Notes: generated from the sequence alone by a model not told the origin. A stretch of 64,000 nucleotides of DNA from Moritella sp. (GCF_013215705.1 NZ_JABSQR010000021.1:1-64000); one strand, 5' to 3'; positions 25,263 through 34,801 are shown, counted from the stretch's first letter. Numbers and translations: made by a program.

Positions 25263-25900
25263 CGGCAGAATATTCCAGACAAGCTATCATCGCCGATCTC
25301 ACTGCGCCCATCGCTGACATAGTAAAACGCTATCCGACCCAGCGCAGCGCGATCATGCCGGCGCTGTATCTGGCTCAGGAGAAATATGGTTTCGTCGACG
25401 AAACTGCCTATCTGGCAATCTCAGAGATCTTAGCCGTACCTGAGATCTGGGTATTTGAACTGGCCAGTTTCTACACCTTGTATAAGAATAAAAACATCGG
25501 CAAATATCACCTCCAGATCTGCACCAATGTGCCCTGCATGTTGCGCGGCGCCTATGATCTGCTGGACCACCTGCAAACCCGACTCGGGATTAACAAAGGT
25601 GATACCAGCACAGATGGTCTTTTTACCCTGACCACAGTTGAGTGTATCGGTTCCTGCGATCTCGCGCCCGCCATGATGGTCAATGAAACTTATCATACTA
25701 ACCTGTCAAAAGAGCGGGTAGACAAGCTTCTAGACCAGTTATCACGGTCAGGTATAACGTCGTCAGTAGAAGAAAGTAAGTCGTCAGTAAAAAAAAGTAA
25801 GCCGTCTGTGGAAGAAAATAACGCCTCAACGGAAAAGGGGCCTGCAACGGGAACTGAGCCTTCAGCAAGAAATGAGCCTTCAGCAGGAAATGAGCCATGA
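25259..25900 (+). CDS. nuoE: NADH-quinone oxidoreductase subunit E with repetitive tail
   Basis: A 213-residue thioredoxin-fold subunit binding the N1a [2Fe-2S] cluster through Cys88, Cys93, Cys129 and Cys133 (CTNVPC and ECIGSC). The conserved enzyme ends near residue 165. The remaining 48 residues are a low-complexity Ser/Glu/Lys tail with short repeats (SSVEESK, SSVKKSK, then EPSARN and EPSAGN). The tail arises from near-perfect 18-bp DNA repeats just before the nuoF start. Whether it has a function is unknown. Confidence 0.92.
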   Translation: MTAEYSRQAIIADLTAPIADIVKRYPTQRSAIMPALYLAQEKYGFVDETAYLAISEILAVPEIWVFELASFYTLYKNKNIGKYHLQICTNVPCMLRGAYDLLDHLQTRLGINKGDTSTDGLFTLTTVECIGSCDLAPAMMVNETYHTNLSKERVDKLLDQLSRSGITSSVEESKSSVKKSKPSVEENNASTEKGPATGTEPSARNEPSAGNEP

Positions 25901-27174
25901 GCGAACTTGTGTTACTAAAATACATCAACCATCCAGACTCTACCAATATTGAGTTTTATGAAAAGACTGGCGGATATCAGGCTCTCAAAAAAATCCTGAC
26001 GACTTATTCTCCAGATAAGGTGATCGACACAGTTAAAGCCTCCAATCTACGCGGTCGCGGCGGTGCGGGCTTTCCTACTGGTTTGAAATGGAGTTTTGTG
26101 CCCAAAGACGATGGCAAAATCCATTACCTGTGTTGTAACGCCGATGAAGGTGAACCCGGCACCTTCAAAGACCGACTGCTTATGGAGCGGGACCCACATA
26201 GGGTGATTGAAGGCATGATCATTGCCGCTTACGCTATCCGAGCTAAGGTGGCTTATATTTATATTCGCGGTGAATATGGGTTATCGATAAAAATGATCAC
26301 ACAGGCGATCAACGCAGCTTACGCTAGGGGCTACCTTGGCCAGCATATATTTAACACCGATTTCTGTCTCGATATCTATGTGCACAAAGGTGCCGGTGCT
26401 TATATCTGCGGTGAAGAAACTGCGCTGCTGGAATCAATCGAAGGCCGACGTGGTCAACCGAAATTAAAACCCCCTTTCCCTGCGGTATCTGGCCTTTATG
26501 ATTGCCCGACCGTGATCAATAATGTGGAAACGTTTGTCTGTGTCACGCATATATTGGCCAGAGGTGTTGACTGGTTTACCTCCATCGGCCCTGATGATGC
26601 ACCCGGTCCACGCCTGTTTGGTCTGAGCGGACAATTGCAGAACCCCGGAATTGTTGAGCTGCCGATGGGACTTCCGCTGAGTGAGTTGGTGTATGATTAT
26701 GGCGGCGGACCTTTGACTGGGAAATTCAAAGCGGTGATCCCTGGCGGGTTATCTGCGCCAATGATCCCTTTAGCAGGGTTAGATGTAAAAATGAATTTTG
26801 CCGATCTGGCCACCGCCGACAGCATGATGGGATCTGCCGCGGTGATCGCGCTGGATGACACAGTATCTATTCCCGCAGTCGGCAGGCGAATAGCCGAATT
26901 CTTTTCCCATGAAAGTTGCGGTAAATGTGCACCTTGCCGAGAAGGTCTCCCCTGGGCCAGCAAGATCCTTAACCGTATCGAGCGTGGCCAAGGCCGACCC
27001 GGTGATGTAGAACAGTTGCAGGTAATATGCGGCGGTGTATTTAACAATAGCTTCTGCGCACTGGGTGTCGGCGCGGCCTGGGCGATCAGAGCCACCCTGA
27101 AACATTTCCCTCATGAGTATGACGCCCTGATCACCCAACAAAAAATCCCAATACGCGACAGGACAAACTCATGA
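25897..27174 (+). CDS. nuoF: NADH-quinone oxidoreductase subunit F
   Basis: A 425-residue NADH- and FMN-binding subunit. The glycine-rich GRGGAGFPTGLKW, the FMN site CNADEGEPGTFKDR and the N3 [4Fe-4S] ligands ESCGKCAPCREG plus a later Cys are present. Thus the NADH input module is complete, and the cluster is not the truncated ferredoxin- or F420-linked type. It overlaps nuoE and nuoG by four bases. Confidence 0.94.
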   Translation: MSELVLLKYINHPDSTNIEFYEKTGGYQALKKILTTYSPDKVIDTVKASNLRGRGGAGFPTGLKWSFVPKDDGKIHYLCCNADEGEPGTFKDRLLMERDPHRVIEGMIIAAYAIRAKVAYIYIRGEYGLSIKMITQAINAAYARGYLGQHIFNTDFCLDIYVHKGAGAYICGEETALLESIEGRRGQPKLKPPFPAVSGLYDCPTVINNVETFVCVTHILARGVDWFTSIGPDDAPGPRLFGLSGQLQNPGIVELPMGLPLSELVYDYGGGPLTGKFKAVIPGGLSAPMIPLAGLDVKMNFADLATADSMMGSAAVIALDDTVSIPAVGRRIAEFFSHESCGKCAPCREGLPWASKILNRIERGQGRPGDVEQLQVICGGVFNNSFCALGVGAAWAIRATLKHFPHEYDALITQQKIPIRDRTNS

Positions 27175-29612
27175 TCATGTTCACAATCAATGGTCAGGAG
27201 ATGGAAGTCGAAGCAGGCACCACTATCCTTAACGCCGCCCGCGCCAGGGCGATTGAGATCCCGACCTTTTGCTATCAAGACCGACTGTCAATCTTAGCCA
27301 GCTGCCGCATGTGTCTCATCGAAATCGAAGGCAGACCAAAACTAGAGCCCGCTTGTGCCACCGTGGTGTCGGAAGGCATGGCGGTACTCACCCATTCGGA
27401 AAAAGTGGTTTCCAGCCGCGAAGACATGCTGGAGATTTTGCTGGCCAATCATCCGCTAGACTGCCCTGTCTGTGACAAAAGTGGTGAATGTGAACTGCAG
27501 GATACGGTGTTTGAATATGGCAAAGGCGATTCAAGGCTTGCTGATCCGAAACGCGTATTCAGAATCGACGATATTGAGCTCAATAATGTGATCACCTTTA
27601 ATGCCAACCGCTGTATCCAGTGTCAGCGTTGTGTCCGGGTTTGTGAAGAAGTAGTCGGTGATGTGGCACTCGGCACCATGGAGCGCGGATTAGATTCCGA
27701 AATTACCGGGGTTGGTAACAGCCTGAAAGATTGCAGTCATTGCGGTAACTGTATCGAAGTCTGCCCAGTAGGCGCGCTAATGAGTACTCCCTATCGTTAT
27801 AAAGCGCGGCCTTGGGATCTTGAAAAATTTGAAACCACCTGTGGCATGTGTGGTACAGGCTGCAGCATGACTATCGAAACCCGTGAAGGTAAACTGGCAC
27901 GGGTCAAAAGCCAATATGAAACGGGTATTAATGGCGAACTGCTGTGTGCTAAAGGCCGATTTGGGTTTGATTTTATCGACGGTGGGCAACGTATCACCCA
28001 ACCTATGCTGCGTAAAAATGATGTTATGACGGCGGTGAGTTGGACTGAAGCGTTAGATTTCATTATCAGCCAAACCTTGGATATCCTCGGGAACAAGGGG
28101 CATATCAAAGGCCTGATCTCACCACGACAGACCAATGAAACTGCCTTTATGTTTCAGAAGCTGATGCGGGAGGTTTTTCAGTCGTCTGACATCCATGCCA
28201 GTTGTCGATTCTCTGGCCTGAACCTGCAACCGGAAACCAATGACATTTTAAGCAAGCTGCTCACCCAGACCTATAGCCGCCAACCACTTGCTGAGATCCT
28301 GAAAAGCGACTGTGTGTTTTTATTAGGCGGTAACATCTGTGATGAAAACCCTGTCTCGAGTTACCTCGTCCGACAGTATAAGCGGGACAATCATTATCAC
28401 TTATTGTTGGCGAGCTCTAGACCCTGTGCTTTGGATGATATTGCCACTGAAAAATTGCGTTTACTGCCTGGTAATGAAGCGAGGTTATTGGCGGCTCTTA
28501 TTTCAGAAATAGAGCTACCAGATGACAAAGACATGGCCGATTTTGTTAGCGCGGGTAAAGTTATTCTGGAACAGGCTAATTCAATCACCCTGTTAATCGG
28601 CACCGAATTTATGCGGGGGAAGCAGACCAAAGACTGTTTATTATGGATAGAAAAAACCGCACAGCGTCTGCAACAACAAGGCAAGCAAGTGTTTGTACAA
28701 TTCTTGTTTGACCGGCCCAATCAACTTGGTCTGTGGCACATGGGCTGCCTACCAGACTTGCATAACGATCAGTCCGGCTTACAAAAGTATGACCCAGAAA
28801 GTGTGCCAGATATGTTTTATGTGGTCGGTGCAGATCCACTCGCAAACTGCACAGCAGGTGATCCATTGGAACAAGCGGCCTTAAAAACCCCCTGCCTCAT
28901 TGTCCAAACTGCCTTTATGACTGCCAGCGCACAGCAGGCGATGGTTATTTTACCTGCGCCTTCATACGGCGAAGAAAATGGCACTTATACCAACAATGAA
29001 GCCAGGGTGCAAAAGGTCAGAGCAATTAGGCCACCAGCCCAAGATATCTTACCAAGCACAGCTGTTTTTGCGCACATCGCCAGCGCTCTGGGGATAGATA
29101 TAGGCCCGAGCACCGTGAAACAGATATTCAGTCAAATCAAACAGGAAATAGACGGTTATCAAGCGCTTAAAGAGGACTTTATTTTTGGTCCCGAGATCAA
29201 TGACTATGGTTTGACCACAGTGCCTCCAGCAATGAATTCTTCACTTAAAAACCCAGTAATTAAGCCACCTGCGGTTGATAGCTGTCCTTCAGCAGGTTAT
29301 ACCTTACTCACTGGCGACAGCCTGTTTCGCTCTGGCAAACTCACCGCTCAATCAAAAAACCTGTCCGGTCTCGGCCATGACGCTTATGTAGAAATGAACC
29401 CCGGCGCAGATTATGATGAACAGCAGGATTATCAGATAACCATCACTCGCGGTAATGCCACGATCACTGCACCGTTAAAAATAAACCGTGCTTTCCCTGA
29501 CAAGCTGCTGTTTATACCAGAAGAACAGTTATGCTCCCCAGCGAATAAAATCATCACCGCGGCGGAGTATCCTTGTATCGTCGAGATTAAGATCAAGGTT
29601 TCGAGTGATTAG
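27171..29612 (+). CDS. nuoG: NADH-quinone oxidoreductase subunit G
   Basis: An 813-residue Fe-S subunit. The N-terminal [2Fe-2S] domain has CYQDRLSILASCRMC; the His/Cys cluster is in HPLDCPVCDKSGEC; two [4Fe-4S] sets follow as CIQCQRCVRVC and CSHCGNCIEVCP. The N7 ligands CGMCGTGC plus a later LLCAKG cysteine are kept. The rest is a molybdopterin-oxidoreductase-like fold without cofactor. It ends the cluster; no clear terminator follows. Confidence 0.93.
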   Translation: MIMFTINGQEMEVEAGTTILNAARARAIEIPTFCYQDRLSILASCRMCLIEIEGRPKLEPACATVVSEGMAVLTHSEKVVSSREDMLEILLANHPLDCPVCDKSGECELQDTVFEYGKGDSRLADPKRVFRIDDIELNNVITFNANRCIQCQRCVRVCEEVVGDVALGTMERGLDSEITGVGNSLKDCSHCGNCIEVCPVGALMSTPYRYKARPWDLEKFETTCGMCGTGCSMTIETREGKLARVKSQYETGINGELLCAKGRFGFDFIDGGQRITQPMLRKNDVMTAVSWTEALDFIISQTLDILGNKGHIKGLISPRQTNETAFMFQKLMREVFQSSDIHASCRFSGLNLQPETNDILSKLLTQTYSRQPLAEILKSDCVFLLGGNICDENPVSSYLVRQYKRDNHYHLLLASSRPCALDDIATEKLRLLPGNEARLLAALISEIELPDDKDMADFVSAGKVILEQANSITLLIGTEFMRGKQTKDCLLWIEKTAQRLQQQGKQVFVQFLFDRPNQLGLWHMGCLPDLHNDQSGLQKYDPESVPDMFYVVGADPLANCTAGDPLEQAALKTPCLIVQTAFMTASAQQAMVILPAPSYGEENGTYTNNEARVQKVRAIRPPAQDILPSTAVFAHIASALGIDIGPSTVKQIFSQIKQEIDGYQALKEDFIFGPEINDYGLTTVPPAMNSSLKNPVIKPPAVDSCPSAGYTLLTGDSLFRSGKLTAQSKNLSGLGHDAYVEMNPGADYDEQQDYQITITRGNATITAPLKINRAFPDKLLFIPEEQLCSPANKIITAAEYPCIVEIKIKVSSD

Positions 29613-29924
29613 TCTGATGCATCGTTAGGTACAAACCCCAAGACTTTCGGTGTTTTTAAGCTGTTAGTGCCTCAATGGTTAAATAGCCCAAATAATTATG
29701 CCAGTGCGATCGTATGATCTAATTGTGATTTTGGTCTTAGCGATATCGTTTGTGTCATCAAGTGATAACGTTGATTAGCTGAAAAATATCTATTTAGCAT
29801 AGACGACGAGATAAAACGTTCTGACTATGAATTTATCACCCGCGCCTGTATCATAACCAAGCTACTGAAACTCTAGCTATAATGTTACGTCAGCAAGACC
29901 ATACTAAACCAGTAATAGGACACT
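29613..29924. other. Spacer after nuoG with a flavin-reductase-like fragment
   Basis: No gene is seen in these 312 bases and no clear terminator. Bases 29748-29782 match 50305-50339 with one mismatch in 35; there the segment encodes the start of a flavin reductase-like protein. On the minus strand the fragment still reads SANQRYHLMTQTI, then diverges. It looks like the relic of a second copy. Confidence 0.55.
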
Positions 29925-30692
29925 ATGGAAAAGAAAAACCAAGGCATACAATCTGTAGAACAAGCTTTTGAGATCATCGACTTTTTCTCTAACAAAAATC
30001 ACCCAATCTCGTTAGGTGATGCCGCTGTAGAAATGGATATCTCTAAAAGTAAACTCCATAAATATCTCGCTAGCTTTCTGCGTATTGGGGTCATCATTCA
30101 AGATGCTAATGGTAACTACTGCCACGGGTCAAAACTGATCGAACTTGGCGCGAAAATCCTTGGTCATACTGATATTCTCCACTTCTGTGAACCTGAATTA
30201 CAACGATTAAGACTAGAAACGCAAGAAGCCACAGCACTCGCCGTTTGGACCACACAGGGGCCGATGATTGTTCGTTTTCTCGAAAGCCCATACCCTGTCG
30301 CGATAAGCTTTAGAGTTGGCTTTCACGCACCACTAACTGGCAGTTCTGTCGGGATGTGTTTTGCGGCGTTTTCACCGGAAGAAGCTTACCAACACCTTTT
30401 AAAAACAGAAACGAAAGGTCAAGCACAGTTGGGCGAAGAATTTAAACAAGACCTAATATCGATAAAAGATGAAGGTTATGCGATCCGAAATAAAGTAAAC
30501 CCAAGCATTCCGGGTGCCAAAGCGATATCAGCACCTGTTTTTGACGCGACAGGCAATATAGTTGCGTGTATTCTAATTATCGGTTTCAAACAGCAAGACG
30601 CCATTCAAGAAAAAGATATAAAAGCCATACGTGATACGAGCAAACGACTCTCTCGACACTTAGGTTACACGATGACAAAAGCGGTTAGATAA
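29925..30692 (+). CDS. IclR-family transcriptional regulator
   Basis: A 255-residue IclR regulator. The winged helix-turn-helix is at about residues 8-65 (GIQSVEQAFEIIDFFS and MDISKSKLHKYLASFLRIG), the effector-binding domain at about 80-250 (HAPLTGSSVGMCF, then AISAPVFDATGNIV). AGGA lies about six bases upstream. It has no obvious operon partner; its targets are unknown. Confidence 0.88.
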   Translation: MEKKNQGIQSVEQAFEIIDFFSNKNHPISLGDAAVEMDISKSKLHKYLASFLRIGVIIQDANGNYCHGSKLIELGAKILGHTDILHFCEPELQRLRLETQEATALAVWTTQGPMIVRFLESPYPVAISFRVGFHAPLTGSSVGMCFAAFSPEEAYQHLLKTETKGQAQLGEEFKQDLISIKDEGYAIRNKVNPSIPGAKAISAPVFDATGNIVACILIIGFKQQDAIQEKDIKAIRDTSKRLSRHLGYTMTKAVR

Positions 30693-30704
30693 GACCATAA
30701 GCAG

Positions 30705-31400
30705 TTAATTTTGAACCATTGGTCCGAATAGCCGGAAGCTCCAATCTTCTACAACGTCGTTTGCGAGGCGACGTTCGACAAGCCTTTGCCATGAATCGAC
30801 CAATGGTAAATCCAGAAGTTGTATGAGCGCTTGTTTGTCTAAACATCCCGTAAAAATTAAACTCATTATTCTTGCGACAGACCAGTCTGGGTAAGGTCGT
30901 TCACAAAGTAAAATCTCATCACCAACGCCGATTTCACCTTCTTCCAGCACCCGAAAATACCAACCTGTCCGTAGGGTATCTTGTAGTTTTAGCGACATAT
31001 TGTGTTGATCAAATCTTTCGTTTAATTTCCAACAAGGCATACGTCCTTGTGACACTTCCAATAGTGTCGTTCCGATGCGGATCTTATCTTCGATACAAAT
31101 GGTATGTTCATTCAGCCCCAAGGAACTAATGTTTTCGCCAAAAGCCCCGACCTCTTGAAACATTACATTATCACCTAGATCTTTCTGCCACTCGACATAG
31201 TGTTCACTCGGATAGATATGTAGCGCTTTTTCAATGCCGCCGTGTACACTCAAGTCCCCGACTTCATCGTTGACAAATCCGAGCCTCTCAACAACCAGAC
31301 GTTCATTCATCACTTTTTTATCTATCGCACTTGTTGATCCTCTCGCATAAGAGACAGCTTTACCTACAAGTACTGCACCAACCGTTCCTATCTTTTTCAT
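30705..31400 (-). CDS. MOSC-domain protein (YiiM-like)
   Basis: A 231-residue MOSC-domain protein. Typical stretches are SVHGGIEKALHIYPSEHY, GAFGENISSLG, the QGRMPCWKLNERF segment with the conserved Cys, and TGWYFRVLEEG. The ATG at 31400 has AGAGGTGG upstream and is preferred over 31430. Family members in E. coli (YiiM, YcbX) use Moco-bound sulfur chemistry to detoxify N-hydroxylated compounds. It is convergent with the IclR gene, with a 12-bp gap. Confidence 0.85.
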   Translation of the reverse strand: MKKIGTVGAVLVGKAVSYARGSTSAIDKKVMNERLVVERLGFVNDEVGDLSVHGGIEKALHIYPSEHYVEWQKDLGDNVMFQEVGAFGENISSLGLNEHTICIEDKIRIGTTLLEVSQGRMPCWKLNERFDQHNMSLKLQDTLRTGWYFRVLEEGEIGVGDEILLCERPYPDWSVARIMSLIFTGCLDKQALIQLLDLPLVDSWQRLVERRLANDVVEDWSFRLFGPMVQN

Positions 31401-31488
31401 ATTCAAGCCACCTCTTTGTTCTGCTGTCACGTTACTTCGTCTCTATTCTGTATTGCTTCACCATTTGCTGTTTTGGCCGACGATAATT

Positions 31489-31728
31489 CTAACTATTCGT
31501 CGATCGATAAATGGGTTGTAAAGCGAGTACTTCGATGCCTGTTGGCGTACTTTTTAGATAACGCACTTCATCATCTGAAAATAGCACCTCTCTCTCAAAC
31601 CCTTCAGCTGTTGGGAATCGGTCCAACACTAATGCTAGTATTTCTTCCCTTGTTCTGTGATCGTTATTTTCGATTACGACTTCGCAAAGCGGTTTTTCTT
31701 CCTTTGTTATTTTTACCTTATATCTCAT
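31489..31728 (-). CDS. Small conserved-looking protein of unknown function
   Basis: A 79-residue soluble protein starting MRYKVKITKEEKPLCEVVIE, with alternating strand pattern, a helix (TREEILALVLDRFP) and further strands. GAGGA lies six bases before the ATG, which supports translation. No family is recognised. It lies upstream of the MOSC gene on the same strand with an 88-bp gap, so the two may be cotranscribed. Confidence 0.6.
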   Translation of the reverse strand: MRYKVKITKEEKPLCEVVIENNDHRTREEILALVLDRFPTAEGFEREVLFSDDEVRYLKSTPTGIEVLALQPIYRSTNS

Positions 31729-32128
31729 TACTATTCCTCACTCTTGTTGCTTCAACTCTGTCTAAATGACTTCTGACAGCTCAATTCATTAAATAGGACA
31801 TACAATTTAATAATGTTACATGACGACTATACCAACCTTACTTTTGTTTATCTATAGTGAATCCAATTTAACATAAGGAAATACCATTGAAGTCGATCTA
31901 TACCATGAATAGCGGTGTCTCTTGTCAATTACGATTAAAGTAAACCTTAGGAGCAAACTGATACATGTAACCAAACTCATCCCAAGTTTTCCTTAACATT
32001 ACAATGCAAAAAAAAGCGTTGAATAAATATAGGGTTGAGCCTTACATACTGTAATTAGTGTAAGGAAATATACCCATTTACCACACTATTTTGTACACTA
32101 TCAGCATATTTTCATTCATGAGCCAGCT
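31729..32128. other. Gene-free 400-bp region
   Basis: A region between divergent genes. TTACATACTGTAATTAGTGTAA at 32042-32063 holds the short pair TTACA / TGTAA, but no regulator site, RNA gene or terminator is recognised. Confidence 0.35.
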
Positions 32129-33190
32129 ATGAGTATACCGACAGACGTTTTACAGGCGGTCGCCAACGCGATGATGGCGACGCGCGTTGTCAGTGCCCAG
32201 CTAATCCAACCATTATGGGGAGGATACGGTGAGCTTTTTCGTGCCACGTTGAGCGGTAGTCAACATACCTCGGTGATAGTCAAACACATCAAGTTACCGC
32301 AACCAAAAGTGCATCCACGCGGTTGGAACACACCCATCTCTCATCAGCGAAAATTAAAATCATATCAAGTAGAGCTACACTGGTATCAGCACTACGCCAA
32401 CAATTGTCTAGCGCAATGCCCTGTGCCTAAGTGTCTGTATGTTAACGAGCAGAATGATGAGATATTACTGATCATGGAAGATTTGGCCACGTTGGGATTT
32501 GAGCAAACGTTCACCAGTTTTGAGCCTAAGCCTGCTTCCCACGAATCAGCTGTAGACAATCCACATATCAGTCATCAACACGTCAGCCAACAACAGATAG
32601 AGGCCTGTTTATCTTGGCTGGCTTATTTCCATGCCCAGCATCTCGCGATTGAACCGGAAGGTTTATGGGATTGTGGCAGTTACTGGCACCTAGCCACCCG
32701 TCCCGATGAACTAGCCGCGTTAACCGACATCGCATTGCAGCAAGCTGCCGAACAAATAGATAACACATTGCAACAATGCCAATTTCAAACCCTGGTCCAC
32801 GGCGATGCTAAGTTGGCTAATTTCTGTTTCACAACCACAGGCTCTCGGGTTGCTGGCGTTGATTTCCAATATGTCGGTAAAGGCTGCGGCATGAAAGACG
32901 TGATCTTATTGCTGAGCAGTTGTGTACCCTATCAACACTGTGAACAAGATGTACCTTCGTTGCTGGATTATTACTTTGGACAATTAAAACAGGCTCTCGT
33001 CGAGCATCAACCACACATAAACGCGCAAGCAGTGGAAGATGAATGGCGACCGCTTTATTGTGTTGCTTGGGCTGATTTTCAACGTTTTATGAAAGGCTGG
33101 AGTCCGACTCACTGGAAGATAAATAGTTATACCGAAGCACTGACACAACAAGCGTTAGCACAATTAAATTCAGCTGAACAAGGTCACTAA
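32129..33190 (+). CDS. Phosphotransferase of the choline/ecdysteroid kinase-like family
   Basis: A 353-residue protein with an aminoglycoside-phosphotransferase (APH/EcKinase-like) kinase fold. The nucleotide-binding lobe has SVIVKHIKLP (Lys) and LLIMEDLATLGF as hinge; the catalytic loop is LVHGDAKLANFCF and the metal-binding segment is VAGVDFQYVGKGCGMKDV. The substrate is probably a small hydroxylated molecule, but the sequence does not say which. It is followed five bases later by an inositol-monophosphatase-family gene, so kinase and phosphatase may act on related metabolites. Confidence 0.8.
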   Translation: MSIPTDVLQAVANAMMATRVVSAQLIQPLWGGYGELFRATLSGSQHTSVIVKHIKLPQPKVHPRGWNTPISHQRKLKSYQVELHWYQHYANNCLAQCPVPKCLYVNEQNDEILLIMEDLATLGFEQTFTSFEPKPASHESAVDNPHISHQHVSQQQIEACLSWLAYFHAQHLAIEPEGLWDCGSYWHLATRPDELAALTDIALQQAAEQIDNTLQQCQFQTLVHGDAKLANFCFTTTGSRVAGVDFQYVGKGCGMKDVILLLSSCVPYQHCEQDVPSLLDYYFGQLKQALVEHQPHINAQAVEDEWRPLYCVAWADFQRFMKGWSPTHWKINSYTEALTQQALAQLNSAEQGH

Positions 33191-33195
33191 ACACA

Positions 33196-34143
33196 ATGAA
33201 ACTCACGGTTTTTCAGCTAGAGCAGCTATTACAACTTGCGACAGATGCAGCATTAAAAGCAGGAACATTCATCAATAGCGTTGATAGAAGTTCACTGCTA
33301 GTACACAGCAAACAGGCTGGTTCGAGTTTAAGTGCGCAGGTAGTAACGCAAGTGGATTTGGATAGCCAAGCAATTATATTGGAGATACTGCAGCCTACTA
33401 TCCAGCAATATGATATTGCCCTGTTGACCGAAGAAAATGCCAGCGAAGAAGATGTAGCAACCCACGCCCGTTTTAATAAAGACTATTTCTGGTGTATCGA
33501 TCCACTCGATGGCACCCTGCCCTTCATTGAAGGTGGTAGTGGCTTTGCCGTGTCTATCGCTTTAGTCGATATTGCAGGTAATCCGATCATTGGCGTGGTA
33601 CATAACCCAAGCACAGGTGATACCTACCAGGCCATTAATGCACAACCACAGACATCAAAAGTATTGAAGAATGGATCGCCTTGGCAGCCTGAACGGCTTG
33701 AGGAGTACAGCCATTCATTAAGTTTGTATATCGACCGCAGTTTCCAGCAAGACCCACGTTATCCGGCTGTCCTTGAGCAATTAACGGTTTTTTCTAAGCA
33801 ACAAGGTTTAGTACTGCAAGTGATTAAAACTAATGGTGCAGTGATGAATGCAATTGGCGTACTTGAAAATGCCCCCGCTTGTTACTTAAAATTACCCAAA
33901 GCACAACTAGGAGGCGGTAGCTTATGGGATTTCAGTGCTACAGCAGCAATTACCCAAGCATTGTCAGCTCAGTATTTAGCGTCATCTTCGCCAATGCTCT
34001 GCGCAGTAAGTGACTCTCAAGGCGCAGCTTTAGATCTTAATCGCAGCGACTCTAATTACATGAATCATAAAGGGGTGCTGTATACCATAGGGAGCATCAA
34101 GGAAATGTTAACGCCTCATCAACTGCTGACTTTTGCATTGTAA
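33196..34143 (+). CDS. Inositol monophosphatase / CysQ-family phosphatase
   Basis: A 315-residue Mg-dependent phosphatase of the inositol monophosphatase and 3'(2'),5'-bisphosphate nucleotidase superfamily. Metal ligands are in LLTEEN (Glu) and CIDPLDGTLPFIEGGSGFAVSI, and the last motif is GGSLWDFSATAAI. The motif DPLDGTLPF differs from the common DPLDGTKEF of CysQ, so the substrate is open. The gene is probably cotranscribed with the upstream kinase-like gene. Its final 25 bases overlap the convergent yoaK-like gene. A decayed copy of its last quarter lies at 34966-35210. Confidence 0.82.
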   Translation: MKLTVFQLEQLLQLATDAALKAGTFINSVDRSSLLVHSKQAGSSLSAQVVTQVDLDSQAIILEILQPTIQQYDIALLTEENASEEDVATHARFNKDYFWCIDPLDGTLPFIEGGSGFAVSIALVDIAGNPIIGVVHNPSTGDTYQAINAQPQTSKVLKNGSPWQPERLEEYSHSLSLYIDRSFQQDPRYPAVLEQLTVFSKQQGLVLQVIKTNGAVMNAIGVLENAPACYLKLPKAQLGGGSLWDFSATAAITQALSAQYLASSSPMLCAVSDSQGAALDLNRSDSNYMNHKGVLYTIGSIKEMLTPHQLLTFAL

Positions 34144-34781
34144 ATTGAATAAGAAAAAGCCAACAACAAACAGATACCAGCGGGGATATATAGGGCATAA
34201 AAATTTAACACACTGAAAAAACACGCACCTAATGTGCCGCCCGAAATAAACCCTATGATAATTATCATAAACAATGATGCCTTTCTTTTATCAAATTGTT
34301 CACCTCTCAATCTCGCCCCTAACATAATACCCAAATCAGTAAATATACCGGTTAAATGCGTTGTTCGGATAACCGCACCGCTGTAAGTAGTGACGAGTGC
34401 GTTCTGTAAGCCACAAGCCGCTGAAACCAAATAATTACCTTGCACTGAGCCCTCGACTAAGAAATAAATAGAACCCAAAATAAACATGGCTTCTAAAGCA
34501 AGCAGGCCACTGTAGTTTCGACCCAACTTTAATGCGCCACTACGCAGGAAATAACCCGATATAACAGAACCCATTACGAAGCTAAGGATAACTAAAGCCA
34601 AATGCAGCACATCAGAAAAATTTGAGTTTATAATTCCAGTGCCAAGCAGTGTCGCGGTACCAGATAAGTGTGAGACGGCTTGGTGCTTGAAGCCTAATAA
34701 TCCAATAGAATTGATAAGCCCTGCAACCAGAGCAAGAACAAACGAACCATATTCTACCCAGCGGGGTAATTTTGAAATCAC
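34119..34781 (-). CDS. YoaK-type DUF1275 membrane protein
   Basis: A 220-residue protein with six predicted membrane helices of the DUF1275 (YoaK) family. Typical features are GLINSIGLLGF near the start, HLSGTATLLG, and RTTHLTGIFTDLGIMLGARL in the middle. Members are suspected transporters, but function is not established. It lies between the phosphatase gene and a decayed 3' fragment of the same gene. Confidence 0.82.
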   Translation of the reverse strand: MISKLPRWVEYGSFVLALVAGLINSIGLLGFKHQAVSHLSGTATLLGTGIINSNFSDVLHLALVILSFVMGSVISGYFLRSGALKLGRNYSGLLALEAMFILGSIYFLVEGSVQGNYLVSAACGLQNALVTTYSGAVIRTTHLTGIFTDLGIMLGARLRGEQFDKRKASLFMIIIIGFISGGTLGACFFSVLNFYALYIPAGICLLLAFSYSIYNAKVSS

Positions 34782-34801
34782 GACAATCCTTTAGCTTGTT
34801 A

